A stretch of DNA of 64,000 nucleotides, taken from assembly GCA_024449915.1 (NCBI GenBank), contig JAMZAV010005076.1, forward strand, positions 58,294-122,293, written 5' to 3'. The translations under genes were made by a program, and so were the position numbers. Below the pieces are notes generated by a model. It did not search any database. It saw only the letters and a list, made by a program, of their open reading frames with translations, and was not told the DNA's origin. The stretch is from Sweltsa coloradensis. Its lineage: Eukaryota > Arthropoda > Insecta > Plecoptera > Chloroperlidae. Every line of letters begins with the position of its first letter. Positions within the stretch are counted from its first letter, which is position 1. Positions 31,532 to 42,900 of this stretch are shown piece by piece.

Positions 31532-31854
31532 GGTTTTTTGGTTTATTAAGATTAGGGACGCATCAACCGTTAGCCGTTACCACTCTTACCTAGGGTGGGG
31601 GGGAGGAGGAGCTCATGCTGGTCAGAACCAGCCACGGGTAAGGGGAGGAAAGGGGGTTCTCACGTCGCGGTCATCATTGTCTTCGTCATCGCTCGTGGTG
31701 TCATTGTCGTCATCGTCGTCGAGGCGTCGTCAAAGGAAGGCGGCAAGGTCCCCGACGACGATTGCCAGAGCTCGCCTCTAGTTTCAAAGAGTAATTATAT
31801 ACTCCGCTTCTACTAGCTGATGTTTGCGAGGTGGACTTCTTCTCTTGAATCGCT
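31532..31854 (-). mobile_element. SINE-A, 5' end missing
   Basis: TTTTTTGGTTTATTAAGATTAGGGACGC to TGGACTTCTTCTCTTGAATCG. Next to it is an inverted scrap (CATCGTAAAATGCTCTGCTA...CGTAAAAGGC). Confidence 0.85.
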
Positions 31855-32144
31855 AAAGCCATCGTAAAATGCTCTGCTATTCGTAAAAGGCTGCATCACA
31901 TGTGTCACATCTGGGAACAACCTCTTGCCACTTCCAAACACCAGACCATTATTCTCACGCTACCACACTCCACACACCAACTTGAGATTGCACCTCCTCT
32001 TCGTCCCTCCCCCCCACACCAAATTATCGTCTGAAAATATCCTAATTTTCATTCAATCTTATTTTTCCGATTCTCTCTAAAATTTTTCTAGTGATTTCGT
32101 GTATGACAATAATGAACAATAGTGGTGACAGTACACTTCCTTGT

Positions 32145-32290
32145 TGAATATAATAAATAATAAATACACCCTAGGAATACATATTGTGCGGGAAACGGAG
32201 TTTGAAACAGTTTTGAGCCTACGTTTGTAAAACACATTTTAAAAAACAACTTTAAAACGACCAGAGAAAAACCAGGCCTATTTAACCGGT
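32145..32290. repeat. Repeat family G, copy 3 (partial)
   Basis: TAAATACACCC..GGAATACATATTGTGC...GAGTTTGAAACAGTTTTGAG matches the distal half of 24445-24665. Confidence 0.45.
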
Positions 32291-32607
32291 AATTTTATAT
32301 TACTCATCCTGCGATATAGTTAGTTAAAACAATGAATTCATATTTTTTTTTTTATTTAAGTTTTTTAGTTTATTTTAGATAAAGGGCAGGGTCCAACCGT
32401 TAGGAAAAAATTCGCCACCAAGCATAGTGCATGTATCGAGAAAAGCCACATGCGGGTTTACAGTAGGGTTACGCTGAAGGCATACACTAACACCTGCACC
32501 TTACAACCTTCACCTGTATTTTACGTTTGGGAAAACAAATAAACAAAACCAATGTCAAGTCAAAGAACGAAAGTCACATTATCTGCAAAAAAATCGTCTC
32601 CAGTTGT

Positions 32608-32942
32608 GGTTTATTTGGATTAAAGACGCGTCAACCTTTTTGGGTCATAACTCATAATTCATAACCTCTATCCTCGGGATATAGGGGGGGAGCGGCCCAT
32701 GCTGGTCAGAACCAGCCACAGGTGAGAAGAAGAAAGGTGGGTACTCACGTCGCGGTTGTCTTTACTTTTGTCATCGTTCAAAATGTCATTTTTTGTCGTC
32801 GTCGGGGAGGCCGTCAAAGAAAGGGGCAAATTTCCCGGAATACGATTGCCAGAGCTCGCATCTCTTTTTGGGGGAGTAAAAATTACTTTCTTGCATATTA
32901 ACTGATGTTTGAGAGACGGACTTCATCTCTTTTCTCGCCTTT
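32608..32942 (-). mobile_element. SINE-A, 5' end missing
   Basis: GGTTTATTTGGATTAAAGACGCGTC to GGACTTCATCTCTTTTCTCGCC; the GTC tract is diverged. Confidence 0.82.
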
Positions 32943-33267
32943 TTTTCTACCTATATACTTTACCCACGAAGGAGAGAACACCCATAAGTTATTTTTTGAT
33001 TACACCAAAAGGTCCGCACTTATTAAATTTTTATTTATATTATATTTTATTATTATATTATATTAATATATTTTTGCCCTGGGGCCCCTGATAAGAAGTC
33101 ACGCTACTGCAACGGGCCAAGAAAGAGTAGATATGTACATTTTATTATGTATAGTTTCAAGTCACGCAAACCGTTAGTTTACTGTTAACCACTCTAAACT
33201 AAGAGATGTGGGGAGGAAAGACCCATGATAGAGATCACTCGCTTAAAGGATACCTTGGACTTATTTA

Positions 33268-33565
33268 TGACGACGTAAGAACTAGGGAATTTCGACCGGT
33301 TAAGTCACATTCCCGTTGCCCGTGATATAATAAGATAATTAAATAGTTTCTGGTGTGTTTAGTAAATAATTTGTTTCAAAGTTCATAAAAGAAACAAATG
33401 ATGGTGATGATAGAAAAAGTAAACGAGATATTATTTATTTGGTTGAAAAAAACAAAAAATGTTTGATGTAAATGTAATTATTTGGTAAAACAATTATTTT
33501 GATTGAATTTAAAACTTGTTCCCGTTATCATGATTAGAAATCTACATAAGTGTTTGTTTAAAAGA
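33268..33565 (-). mobile_element. LINE-I 3' UTR fragment, old
   Basis: TGACGACGTAAGAACTAGGG, GACCGGTTAAGTCACATT, UTR, and TTGTTCCCGTTATCATGATTAGAA from the coding end. Confidence 0.7.
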
Positions 33566-33584
33566 ATTTTTACTCAGTAAACTT

Positions 33585-33944
33585 AGGTTAAGGGCACGAC
33601 AACCGTAGGGTCATAACGCGCAATTCTAGCCTAGAGTATATAAAGGGGACATTCCACAGCTGGTCAGAACCAGCTACAGTTAGTGGATTCTAAAGAGGAG
33701 AAGGGGGGGGGGGGTGATTCACACGTCGTGGTCGTCGTAATCATTGTCATCGTTCGTGATGCCATGGTCGTCGTCCTTTGGGAGGTTTTCAAAGGAAGGG
33801 GAGATGTACACGATGACGATTTCCAGAGCTCCCCTCCCCTAACAAAATCCCCTCTTACTAGATGATGTTTGCGAGGTGGACTTTTTTTTTTTGAATCGCC
33901 TTTTACGATAACAAAACATTGCTCTGGGCAATTCTCCCCCGGGC
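33585..33944 (-). mobile_element. SINE-A, diverged
   Basis: AGGTTAAGGGCACGACAACCG to CCCCCGGGC with all blocks present but mutated. Confidence 0.75.
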
Positions 33945-33964
33945 TACTGTGATTGTGAATAATT

Positions 33965-34090
33965 AATTCATTTTTTGTTTTAAACGTTGGCAGTCACAAA
34001 GTGAGCTTAGAACTACGTTCTTGATGCCATCCTTTAGGCACATTTAACTAATGAATGTGATTAGGAATATAATTTTAAATTTCCTTGTTA
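33965..34090. repeat. Repeat family G, copy 4
   Basis: AACGTTGGCAGTCACAAAG...GGCACATTTAACTAATGAATGTGATTAGGAATATAAT. Confidence 0.5.
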
Positions 34091-34147
34091 TGAAAAAAGG
34101 GCCTAAGTCACTTTTAGTACTTCTGAGATAAACGAGTTTTTGAATTC

Positions 34148-34505
34148 AATAAGTTTAAGGACGCGTCAACGTTAGTCATAATGCGCAACTCCCAGCCTAG
34201 AGTATGAGGAGGGACCCAAAGCTGGTCAGAAAATAGCCATGGGTAGGGGGATGAGAAAAGGGATCTCAATTCGCGGTCGTCATCATCTTTATCATAGTTC
34301 GTTGTGTCATTATCATCGTTGTCGGGGAAGTTTTTCAAGGGAAAACGGGAGGTGTCCCCCCACGACGATTGCCAGAGCTCGCCTCTATTTTTGGGTCTTA
34401 CATACTCCCCTATTTTTAGCTGATGTTTGCGAGGTTGACTTTTTTTAGGAAACGTGTTTACTATTAGCCGAGCCATGCTCAATTCTAACCCGGGCACAGA
34501 CGGGG
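34148..34505 (-). mobile_element. SINE-A, full length
   Basis: AAGTTTAAGGACGCGTCAACG to CCCGGGCACAGACGGGG. Confidence 0.82.
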
Positions 34506-34614
34506 TAAACGGAATTTAAATATATTTATTTTAGCACATTTGGTGATGTTAAAAAAAACAAAAAAAAACAAATTTTTTTACCCATGAAAAGCAAAAGCGG
34601 ATGTTTGATGATTA

Positions 34615-35192
34615 TAAGGTTTAATGGCGCGTCAAAACCCTTAGGTCATATTGCGCCCCCCTGTGATAATGTTGTTTATTAGTTAGGTTAAAACTATATA
34701 TTTTCCAAAGGGGAGGAACGTAAAGGGGTTTACGTGGGGAGACGCGGGGGGACAGGCTGTGCTGGTCAGAACCACCACAAGCAAGGGGAGGGCATGGGAG
34801 AAAAGGGGGCTGGTGGGAAGGGGCCGGGGCGGGATCGTGGCCGGGGTCGGGTTCGGGGGGCCTGTGGTCTGTGGTTAAATCAGCCGGGCTCAGGCAAAGG
34901 ACAGAGGGAAAGGGAGGGTACGGGGAGGGCAGGGGTTGGGGGTTCCCCACGTCATGGTCGTCTTCGTCTGTGTCATCGTCCGTGTTGTCATTGTCTTCGT
35001 CGTCGGGGAGGTTGTCAAGGGGAAGGGAGTGTTCCCCAACGACGACCGCCAGAGCTCGCCTCTAGATTCGGGGAGTAATATACTCCCCTCTTGCTAGCTG
35101 ATGTTTGCGAGGTGGACTTTTTCTCTTGAATCGCCTTGTACGATCAGCAGAGCCATGCTCTGGGCCAACTCTACCCCGGGCCCAGACGGGGA
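34615..35192 (-). mobile_element. SINE-A with LINE-I-like head and GC-rich insert
   Basis: The head has GGCGCGTCAAAACCCTTAGGTCATATTGCGCCCCCCTGTGATAATG (LINE-like variant). The body is normal apart from about 130 bp of G-rich sequence at 34800-34930, inserted between the CAGCCACGG-type block and the TTCCCCACGTCATGGTCG tract. Confidence 0.75.
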
Positions 35193-35575
35193 AACCGGGG
35201 AAAGACCAGACGGACGAACTACAGTGCTGGCTCGAGCGTTAAGCAAGCCATTCTGATTCGGGACGTCCCGGGTTTAAATCCCGTTAAGACCTTTAATCCC
35301 GACTGAAGGTTTTGTCCGAGGTTTTCCTCAATCGTTAATGCGAATGCAAGGTATTGAGTCCTCTTAAACAGCCCTGGACAGACAACACATTGTACTACCC
35401 GCTTCTAGTCAGACACTTGTGGAGGGGCATGAATCGCAAACTTTCATCGTGCGTGTTGTCATTGACCACTAAACAAACCATTATCAGTGAGATATTTAAT
35501 TGCATAACGTCCCCGCGTGTTGTCTGATCCAGGCGGGGCTGTTACAAGGAATAGGCAAATAGTTTTAGGTTTGGA
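35193..35575 (+). mobile_element. SINE-B (tRNA-related) unit, copy 2, complete promoter
   Basis: A-box-like TGGCTCGAGCGTT at 35228-35240 and B-box-like GGTTTAAATCC at 35271-35281 are 43 bp apart, as in tRNA-type pol III promoters. The body is shared with 28.46-28.76 kb. Tail not resolved. Confidence 0.7.
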
Positions 35576-36103
35576 GTTTATTCGTTAGGTCTTTTTGCTC
35601 CAAATCTAGCCAAGTGGCTATAGGCAGGAAAACCACATGCTGGTCATACCCGCCACGGATAGGGAGAGGAAAGGAGTGTTCGGATAGGTCGTTATGGGGA
35701 GGGGAGGGATTCCCGACGAATACGGGACAAAGGGATGTAAGAATGACAGGCCCATGCTGGAGAGATGACTTATAGATAATAACACACACGGCGTAAGAGA
35801 AACTAGGGCGCTTCAACCGGTGTGGTCCTATTGCGTCGCCTGTATTGTTATTGATTACAATATTGTTTTCTAAGTGTATTTACAGGAAAATAAAAATATG
35901 GTGATTATATTAATTTTAAATAAAATATAATATTACATCATCATGAACGACGTATTTGAATGGAAATAAACGAATACAAGAAATGTGTATGACGTGAGTT
36001 AAATTTTGTTTAAAGTTCTTTATATGATTTGGAGAGATAAAATTACGTGTGCAAGTCACCAATTATGGTACATTTTGCTAGCATATGATGCAAAGTTAGA
36101 GTT
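35576..36103 (-). repeat. SINE-A fragment plus LINE-I 3' end, duplicated block
   Basis: GTTATTCGTTAGG-type head, CATGCTGGTCATACCCGCCACGG, then LINE-I (GCGTAAGAGAAACTAGGGCGC, 35786) with UTR and zinc scrap to 36103. Confidence 0.7.
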
Positions 36104-36108
36104 TTTTT

Positions 36109-36599
36109 TATGGTTTAAGGTTTATTTGAATTAAGGACGCGTCAACCGTTAGGTCATAATGCACCACTCTAGCCTAGGGGTTTGTTGTTGTTGTTCATGT
36201 TGATGTTTATTAGGTTTAAGGGTACGTCAAACTTTAGGTCATATTCCACCTCCTGTGATAATGTACTTTATTAGTTAGTAAATAATTATTTATTTTCAAA
36301 GGGGAGGAACGTAAGGTGACGTGAAAACACGGGGTGGACAAGCTTGCACTGGTCAGAACCAGCCACATGCAAGGGGAGCACATGGGAGTAGGTGGCCGAG
36401 GGCAAGGGTTTAGTTTTTTTTTTTTGTTTATTTGGATTAAGGACGCGACAACCGTTAGGTCATAATGCCCACTCTAGCCAAAGGGGGGGGGGGGAGAGGG
36501 CCAATGGGGTCAGAACCAGCCACGGGTAGGTGAAAAGGGGGGTTTTCCACTCCGTATATTGTCTTTTGTTTGTTGTGTGTGTGTGTTTTGTTGTGTCTT
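36109..36599 (-). repeat. Three SINE-A 3' pieces in tandem
   Basis: Heads at 36109-36180, 36205-36410 (LINE-like GTCATATTCCACCTCCTGTGATAATG variant, as at 34.6 kb) and 36411-36599 (TTTTTTTTTTGTTTATTTGGATTAAGGACGCG). Confidence 0.7.
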
Positions 36600-38460
36600 C
36601 GACGACGACGTGAGAAATAGGGCCTTAAAACCGGTTAGGTTCATTTTGGGGGGGGCTGTGAATGAAAGTAAATAGAAGAGTTATGCGGGTATTTTTTGAT
36701 GATTAGATTTTTTTTAAAAGTGTATAAAAACAAAATAAATTGAAGATGAAAAGAAAATAGAAAAATAAAAGTTATGTTTTAAAATGAAAAAAGAAAAGAA
36801 AGAAATGGTATGAATTCTTAAATTTTGTTAAACAGATTACTTTGGAGAAAAATTTTGGAAAGTTTGTCCCCGGGTTTAATGATAGAATTTTTCATATATT
36901 GGGAAGTTTTCCAAATTGAGGGCGAAGGCATATATTTGTAATTCTGCTAGCAATGATGTACGGTTAAAGGGAAAATCACATGTGTCACATAGGGGAAAAT
37001 CCTTTTTTGGGTAAGAGATTTTGTGTTTAGGCGTGTTGCCCTATACAAGTCAGCAATACCCCCTCTTCTTACGTGAGAGCCCCGAGACGTAGGTGGACAA
37101 AATTTTGTTAGCCAATTGGGATCCACTACGCAATTTTTTTTTTGCCCCCATCCCAAGATGCTTGTCGCAAACCAACAATCTTTTGCTTGAATCCACTTTT
37201 GACATCGGAACAGGAATAGATTGAAAAAACATCGCGACGGGGGAAGTTTCCTTAGCACCCTTCAGGTTTTCATTTCCTCTATCCCCACGTGCCGGTATGC
37301 AAACTCTATTATATAACCCTTAGAGGTTAGTTTTTAAATAGAATGGATGTCTTTACCAAATGATGATTTAAAACATAGTTCTATAGCATAAGTAAACTTA
37401 AACTATTGAACCCAAAAAAAGGATTTCCCAACGAAGGTAGAAGTATTTAGAGCTTCCGGGTGGCGAATAAAACTGCATGAAACTGAACACACGTCGCTTT
37501 CCTGAAAACGTTCAGTTAAAGGGGGGCAAAAAAAAGCACTTTCCCCCCCCTTTTTGTCAAATTTTGGGCCCCTGTGAATACCAAAATAAACCCTTTGATG
37601 TTCATGAAATCTCTCTAAGTTAATTTTTAATACACACGAAGAAGTTTTAACAAAACACAAAGGGGCAAATATAAAAATCGGCTTGGTGAAAAAAGGGGGT
37701 TTTTGCTAAAAACAAAAAAAAATTTTGGGGTGAAAACTATAAGATTAAAAAAAAAAATTACATCTTTTAAACCCGTTGGAAGGATCCCTTGGTTTGTTAT
37801 CAAAATGTCTGACATTGTCGTGTAAAAAAATTTCCGATTTGCTGGATGGGTTTGGGAAAAGTTAATTTTTTATTCATACGTACCTCAAGAGGTTTCCTCC
37901 TTTTTGCCAAAGGGGGACACACCTGACTCGGCAACAACTGCCCAACCGGGGTTGTTCGAAAAACACCAAAACAATACGAAGACCACAATGGTGGACAGGG
38001 GTTTTAGAATTTTAAAGTGTTGTGTTATTTGGGCTGAAGAGTATACAAAACAATCCATAGTCCATCTTGGAGCAAACTAGAGTTTCCCAAAATTTTTAAA
38101 ACTTTCAAGTCCCTATCTGCCCCCAAGTTTGTATTACTGAGAACTTCAATGGGTTTGTTTTTTAAACAGGGAAATTTTTTGCGTAACTCAAAAACGGGGG
38201 TTTTTCCAATTTGGGCTTTTTGTCAACCCCATCCGAAAAGGGACGGACATTTTTTTTGGGAATAGAAGTTCTCATTTTTAAAAGGGGAAAATTTTGGGGG
38301 TCTTTTTGGATTCCTTGAAGAGGGAAAAAGGGTAAAATGCACTGAGTTTTTTCGGGAGAATCGTGTCCCCCGTTTTTCGGGGCCCAAATTTCCTTATTTT
38401 TGGTTCAACCCAAATTTGCACTGTCTTTGACTCTTCCCCGGGGGTCATAGATTTTTAGTG
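36600..38460 (-). mobile_element. Long LINE-I copy in low-quality sequence
   Basis: Terminus GACGACGACGTGAGAAATAGG, UTR, zinc region (TTCTTACGTGAGAGCCCCGAGACGTAGG), RNase H (GTCGCTTTCCTGAAAACGTTCAG) and RT thumb (37.8-38.46 kb, minus strand VFRTTPVGQLLPSQV). Bases are often replaced by copies of their neighbours, so no frame survives. Collinear with 21.94-23.3 plus 7.28-7.9 kb, this is the longest 3' part of the family. Confidence 0.8.
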
Positions 38461-38591
38461 GAGGGGGTCCCGACGAGACGGGAATAAAAAGGGACTTAAA
38501 GCCTATACATTGGTTACTTTAAACATTTCTAAAAAACCGGGCGTCAATCGTTAGGGCGAGCTCCACAAAATAGAGAATAAACGGGTGAGTA

Positions 38592-39475
38592 CGACAAAAG
38601 AAATCTGGGGCGCTTAAACCCGGGAAAGTCATCCCGCGCTGCTTCCCTTTTGTGATTTAAATTAAATGGTTTGATTTTTTTTTTTTGGGTTTTAAAGTTT
38701 GGGGAATTTTATTAATTTTATGGCCCCGAAAACCTATGGTTTAATGCCCATTCTACCCCAAGGGGGTTGTGGGTGGGAAGGTCCCATGCTGGTCAGAACC
38801 AGCTATTGGTAAGGGAGGAGTGACGGGGGGGGGTCTTACGCCCACGTTTCGTAAATCGTGGAAAGTTTCCCAAAAAAATTATCCTAGTCATCGCTTGCCA
38901 GAGCCCCCGCTGAAGCTTGTTTTTTTGGGGTTTTTTCAGGGACGAAATAAATGTCACGGACAGAAAAAGGGATAAAAAAGGGGATGTTCTCACATTTTGG
39001 GCCCCGTCATGGGTTTTTGTCACCCTTTCCCATTTTTGGGCCCAGGGGCCCTTTCGGGGGGGCCCAAAAAGGAAGGGGACTTTGTCCCCGACAACGGCTA
39101 ACAGAGTTTGCTTTAACTTATTAGCTGATGTTTCGTTAAATAAGGTTTATTTTTTCTTTTATTTGGATAAGGGCGCGTCAACCGTAAGTTTTTAAAAATT
39201 ATATTATTATATTTGTGCCTCCTGCGATAACGAAGTTTAGTAGTAAATTAATAATTCAAGATTCAGAATATTCCAATATATGACGTGAGAAACGAGGGCG
39301 TTAAAACCGGGTATGTCTTTAAATGCTACCCCAGTTATTAAATTGAATTGTTGAGGTTTGATTTTTATTTTTTTTTTTCCCTATTTTCTAAAATAGTATA
39401 AGACGAAAGTCTAAATTTTCGTGTTTTAAAATTGTTTGATTAAAGGAAGTTTTTTTAAAGTTTAAAATTTTATTA
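38592..39475 (-). repeat. LINE-I and SINE-A fragments, low-quality sequence
   Basis: LINE-I ends at 38592-38690 and 39281-39475 (TGACGTGAGAAACGAGGGCG). SINE-A pieces at 38740-38900 (CCATGCTGGTCAGAACCAGC) and 39150-39260. Confidence 0.55.
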
Positions 39476-39574
39476 TCCCTGTTAGTTTTAAAAAAGCTGT
39501 TTATTTTAAAAGTCTTCTCTCGAAAATTTTGGCCCCCGGACGAAACCCCTTCCCACCCCTTTCTTGAAGTGTAT

Positions 39575-39965
39575 TTTTTTGGTTTTTTTGGGTTTTAAGG
39601 GGACACAAAAACCCGTTTAGGTCATAATGAAACCACTCTAGCCTAAGGGGGGGGGGGAGGGGGCAGCCCATCCCTGGTCAAAACCCGCCCGGGTAAGGGG
39701 GGAAAGGGGGGTTTCTCACGCCCGGGGTTTCTTCCTCGTCTTTGTCATCTTCGTTGTGTCATTGTCATCGTCCCCGGGGGGGTCGTCAAGGGAAGGGGGA
39801 AAAAAAGGTCCCCAACGCGATTGCCAGAGCTCACTCTATTTTTGGGGGAATAAAATACCCCCCTCTTAAAAAAGGGCCTGATTGTTGCAAGGAGGACTTT
39901 CTTTTCTCGGATGGGTTTTTACGATTGCGGGGGCCTTTCCCCGGGGCCCAATTCTACCCCGGGTT
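39575..39965 (-). mobile_element. SINE-A, low-quality sequence
   Basis: GGTTTTTTTGGGTTTTAAGGGG to ATTCTACCCCGGG with homopolymer-stretched blocks. Confidence 0.75.
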
Positions 39966-39985
39966 AAAACAAGGGATTGTTTTCA

Positions 39986-40220
39986 CGACCCCCGTGAGAA
40001 ACCGGGGTTTGATTCATATTGTCCCCCATGTGTTTATTAAAAAAATTTAAAATTTAGCTTATGGTTTTTTTGGAATGTTTAAAATGTTTTTTTTATTTTT
40101 CATAAAAGACAAAAAAATGATGGTGATGATATTTTTTAATAGCAAAAGGAAAAATTGGGGGGGGGGAATTTGAAAAAAAAAAGAAAAAATGTGAATCTTT
40201 TGTTAAAAAAATTTTTTTTT
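39986..40220 (-). mobile_element. LINE-I 3' UTR fragment, low-quality sequence
   Basis: CCCCCGTGAGAAACCGGGGTTTGATTCATATTG plus a UTR-like stretch. Confidence 0.55.
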
Positions 40221-41149
40221 AGTGCTTTAAATTATTCAGCTACGTTTTTCAGCTTTGAACTGGGGGAGACCATAAAGGGCCTAAGTTTGGTTGGTTTAAA
40301 GAAAAGAAAAGCTTTTTACCAACCTTGCATTGCTGATCTAGCAGAAGATCCCACATTTCCGACCCAACGGAGATCATGGGTCTTAAAATGGGAGAAACGT
40401 GCACCCGTTCCTTCTTTTTTCACCCTTTTTTTTTAAGCCTATTTTTCACCCTCCCCTCTCATTAATTTGTTTTTAATTTTTTGTTTTTTACTTTTTTTAA
40501 AGGGCTTCCATCATCATTTTGGGCATCACCCTCAAATACAACAATTTTTCAGAATCTTAAATTTCCCGCACTTTTTGTTATATTTTTTCTTTTCTTTTTT
40601 TAAATTTTTTTTGTAAACATTTTGGGGGTCCCCCTTTTGAATTAAAAAAATAGGGGAAAATCCCCGGGGGCATCCATTTTTTTTCGGGGCTACAAAATTT
40701 AATTTAAAAACCCCCAAACCCCCCCACCCCAAAAAAAATTTTTCCCCCCAACAAAAAAACCCCCCCCCCCCCCCCCCCCCCCCCCCAACCCCTTTCCCCC
40801 AAATTTAAAAAAACATTTTTAAACCCAAGTTCAAGTAAAAAATGGGTTTAAAAGTTGAATTTGGGAATTTTTAAAATTTTTTTTTTTTTCTTGTTCATCC
40901 CCCTAATTTAAAATAGTAAAATTTTAAAGAGTCCCGTTTTCCCCCAAAATGAAAATTTAAAAATTTGAGTTTTTGAAAATATTAAATTTTTTTATTATGT
41001 GAGCGCCGTAAACCGTTAGGTCTTTTGCCCCCTCCTTTGAAAAAATGTTTTTAAAATTATATTTGGGTTTTAAAAAAAATTTTTTTTTCCCAATTTTTTT
41101 TGTGTTTTAAAATTTAAGGAATGCTTTCCAACTATTATTCATTTTGAAA
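40221..41149. other. Homopolymer-rich unassigned sequence with poly-C run
   Basis: Long T, A, G and C runs, including 27 consecutive C at 40760-40786. A LINE/SINE-like GCGCCGTAAACCGTTAGGTC occurs near 41004. No gene can be read. Confidence 0.5.
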
Positions 41150-41495
41150 CCACTCTGCCTTGGGGTTTAAGAGGGGGGGGGGTTCCCATTGTGGTCGAAC
41201 CACCAGGGGTAAGGGGGGGAAGGAGGACAAACTTCGTCGGTCGCCCATCCTCTTTGTCTTGTTTCGTTGAGCCCATTGTCATCGTCTTTCAGGGGGGTCG
41301 TAAAGGGGGAAGGGGGAAGTTTTCCCCCGATGACGTTTGGGGTCAAACTCGTTTCAAAGATTTGGGGAGAAAAAATGTCCCCCCCTTTTCTTACAAACTG
41401 ATGTTTGGGGGGTGAACTTTTTCCCTTTTGAATCGCCTTTTACGTTTAGCAGAGCCATCTCGGGGCGTTTTTCTCCCCCGGGGCCCCAACGGGGT
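41150..41495 (-). mobile_element. SINE-A, low-quality sequence
   Basis: CCACTCTGCCTTGGGG to GGGGCCCCAACGGGG with the expected block order. Confidence 0.7.
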
Positions 41496-41618
41496 TAGAT
41501 TATTTTAGATTACTTTGGATGAGTGTTTTTAAAAATTTTCCCCCCGGGTTATCATATGACAAAATTTTCTTGATATTTTTTGTGATATCAAATTGGGGTG
41601 CGCAGGAAACTTCTCAAA

Positions 41619-41790
41619 AACGACGACTTGAGAAACAAGGGGGCTGAAAACCCGGGTTAGGTCATATTGCCCCACCTGTATATTAAAAGTTGGGGAAAGT
41701 GGGTTTATGGTGTTTTTGAGGGTTTCCCTGTTTTTCTAAGTTTATAAAAGAAAAAAAAATTAGGGTGATTGTAAAAGCAAAATATTAGTT
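41619..41790 (-). mobile_element. LINE-I 3' UTR fragment, low-quality sequence
   Basis: ACGACGACTTGAGAAACAAGGGGG, GTTAGGTCATATTGCCCCACCTGTA. Confidence 0.65.
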
Positions 41791-42504
41791 TAAAAAAATT
41801 ATTTGAAATTAAGGTACGGGGGAGGTTGGTTTCCCCCAGGCGTTTCCCCAAAAGTTTCACCTTTATTTTCAGGGAGTTTTTACTCACCCAAACTTAATTT
41901 AAAAATCACACAACTTGATTGACCTTTTGACCCCCGGGCCCGGCGGCCATTTTTAAAGTAAAACCCACTAAAAACAAAATTGGGGGGGAAATAATTGAAA
42001 ATGTATTTCCAAAAAATAAAAATAAAATTTTCCCGGGTTTTCCCTTATTCGGGAAAAAATACTAAATTATTGTTTTACAAGATAAATTTTTTTCTCTGGA
42101 CGCCCAAAATTTAGGGGAAAGTAATAAATTAAAAAAATTTTAGTTAATTATTTTAATTATAGTTTTTTTAAATTTTTTTTTTTCCTTTTTTTTTTTTTTG
42201 GGGTGTTTAAATTTAAGGAAATTCTTTAAACTTTGGGGTCTTTATTCCCGCCACTCTACCTTGGGGATAAAAGGGGGGGGGGGGTTTGGCCCCTTTTTTG
42301 GGGTCAGAACCGAACCAGAGGCAACAGGGGAGGGGGAAAACCCTGTTAAAAATTTTAAAATTTAAATTTGGGTTACCCTTTTAAATTATTTTTATTTATT
42401 GTCCTCCTTTAAAAAATGACTTTTAAAAATTTTAATAGGATATCGTTAATGAAAAATAAAAAAAAATAAATTTTATACTTTAAAAAGAAAAGAAAAAAAA
42501 TTTT

Positions 42505-42900
42505 TTTTTTTGGGTTTTATTTGGTTTAAAGGGGACGCGGCAACCGTTAGGTCATAATGCCCCACTCTAGCCAAAGGGGGGGTGGGGGGAAAGGGCCCAT
42601 GCGGGTTCAAAACCACCAGGGGTAAGGGGGGGAAGGGGGGTTTTCCCCCACGTCGGGGTCTTTCATGCGTCTTTGTCTTTCTTTTCCTTTTGTGTCATTT
42701 CATCTTTTCCCCGGGGGTCGAAAAAGGGGAAATGGGGAAAGGGTCCCCGACGACGATTGCCAGAGAAAGCCTCTGGTTTGGGGGGGTTTAAAGATATTCC
42801 GCTCTTACTAGCTGATGTTTGCGTTGGGCTTTTTCTCTTGAATCCCCTTTTCATTAGCAGAGCCATGCTCGGGGCCAATTCTACCCCGGACTCAGAGGGG
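42505..42900 (-). mobile_element. SINE-A, low-quality sequence
   Basis: TTTTATTTGGTTTAAAGGGGACGCGGC to CTACCCCGGACTCAGAGGGG. The frames at 42582-42930 are tract artefacts. Confidence 0.75.

Noticed and set aside
34734..35078. GC-rich 114-residue frame as a gene
   Set aside because: It lies inside a SINE-A with a G-rich insert; composition alone explains the open frame.
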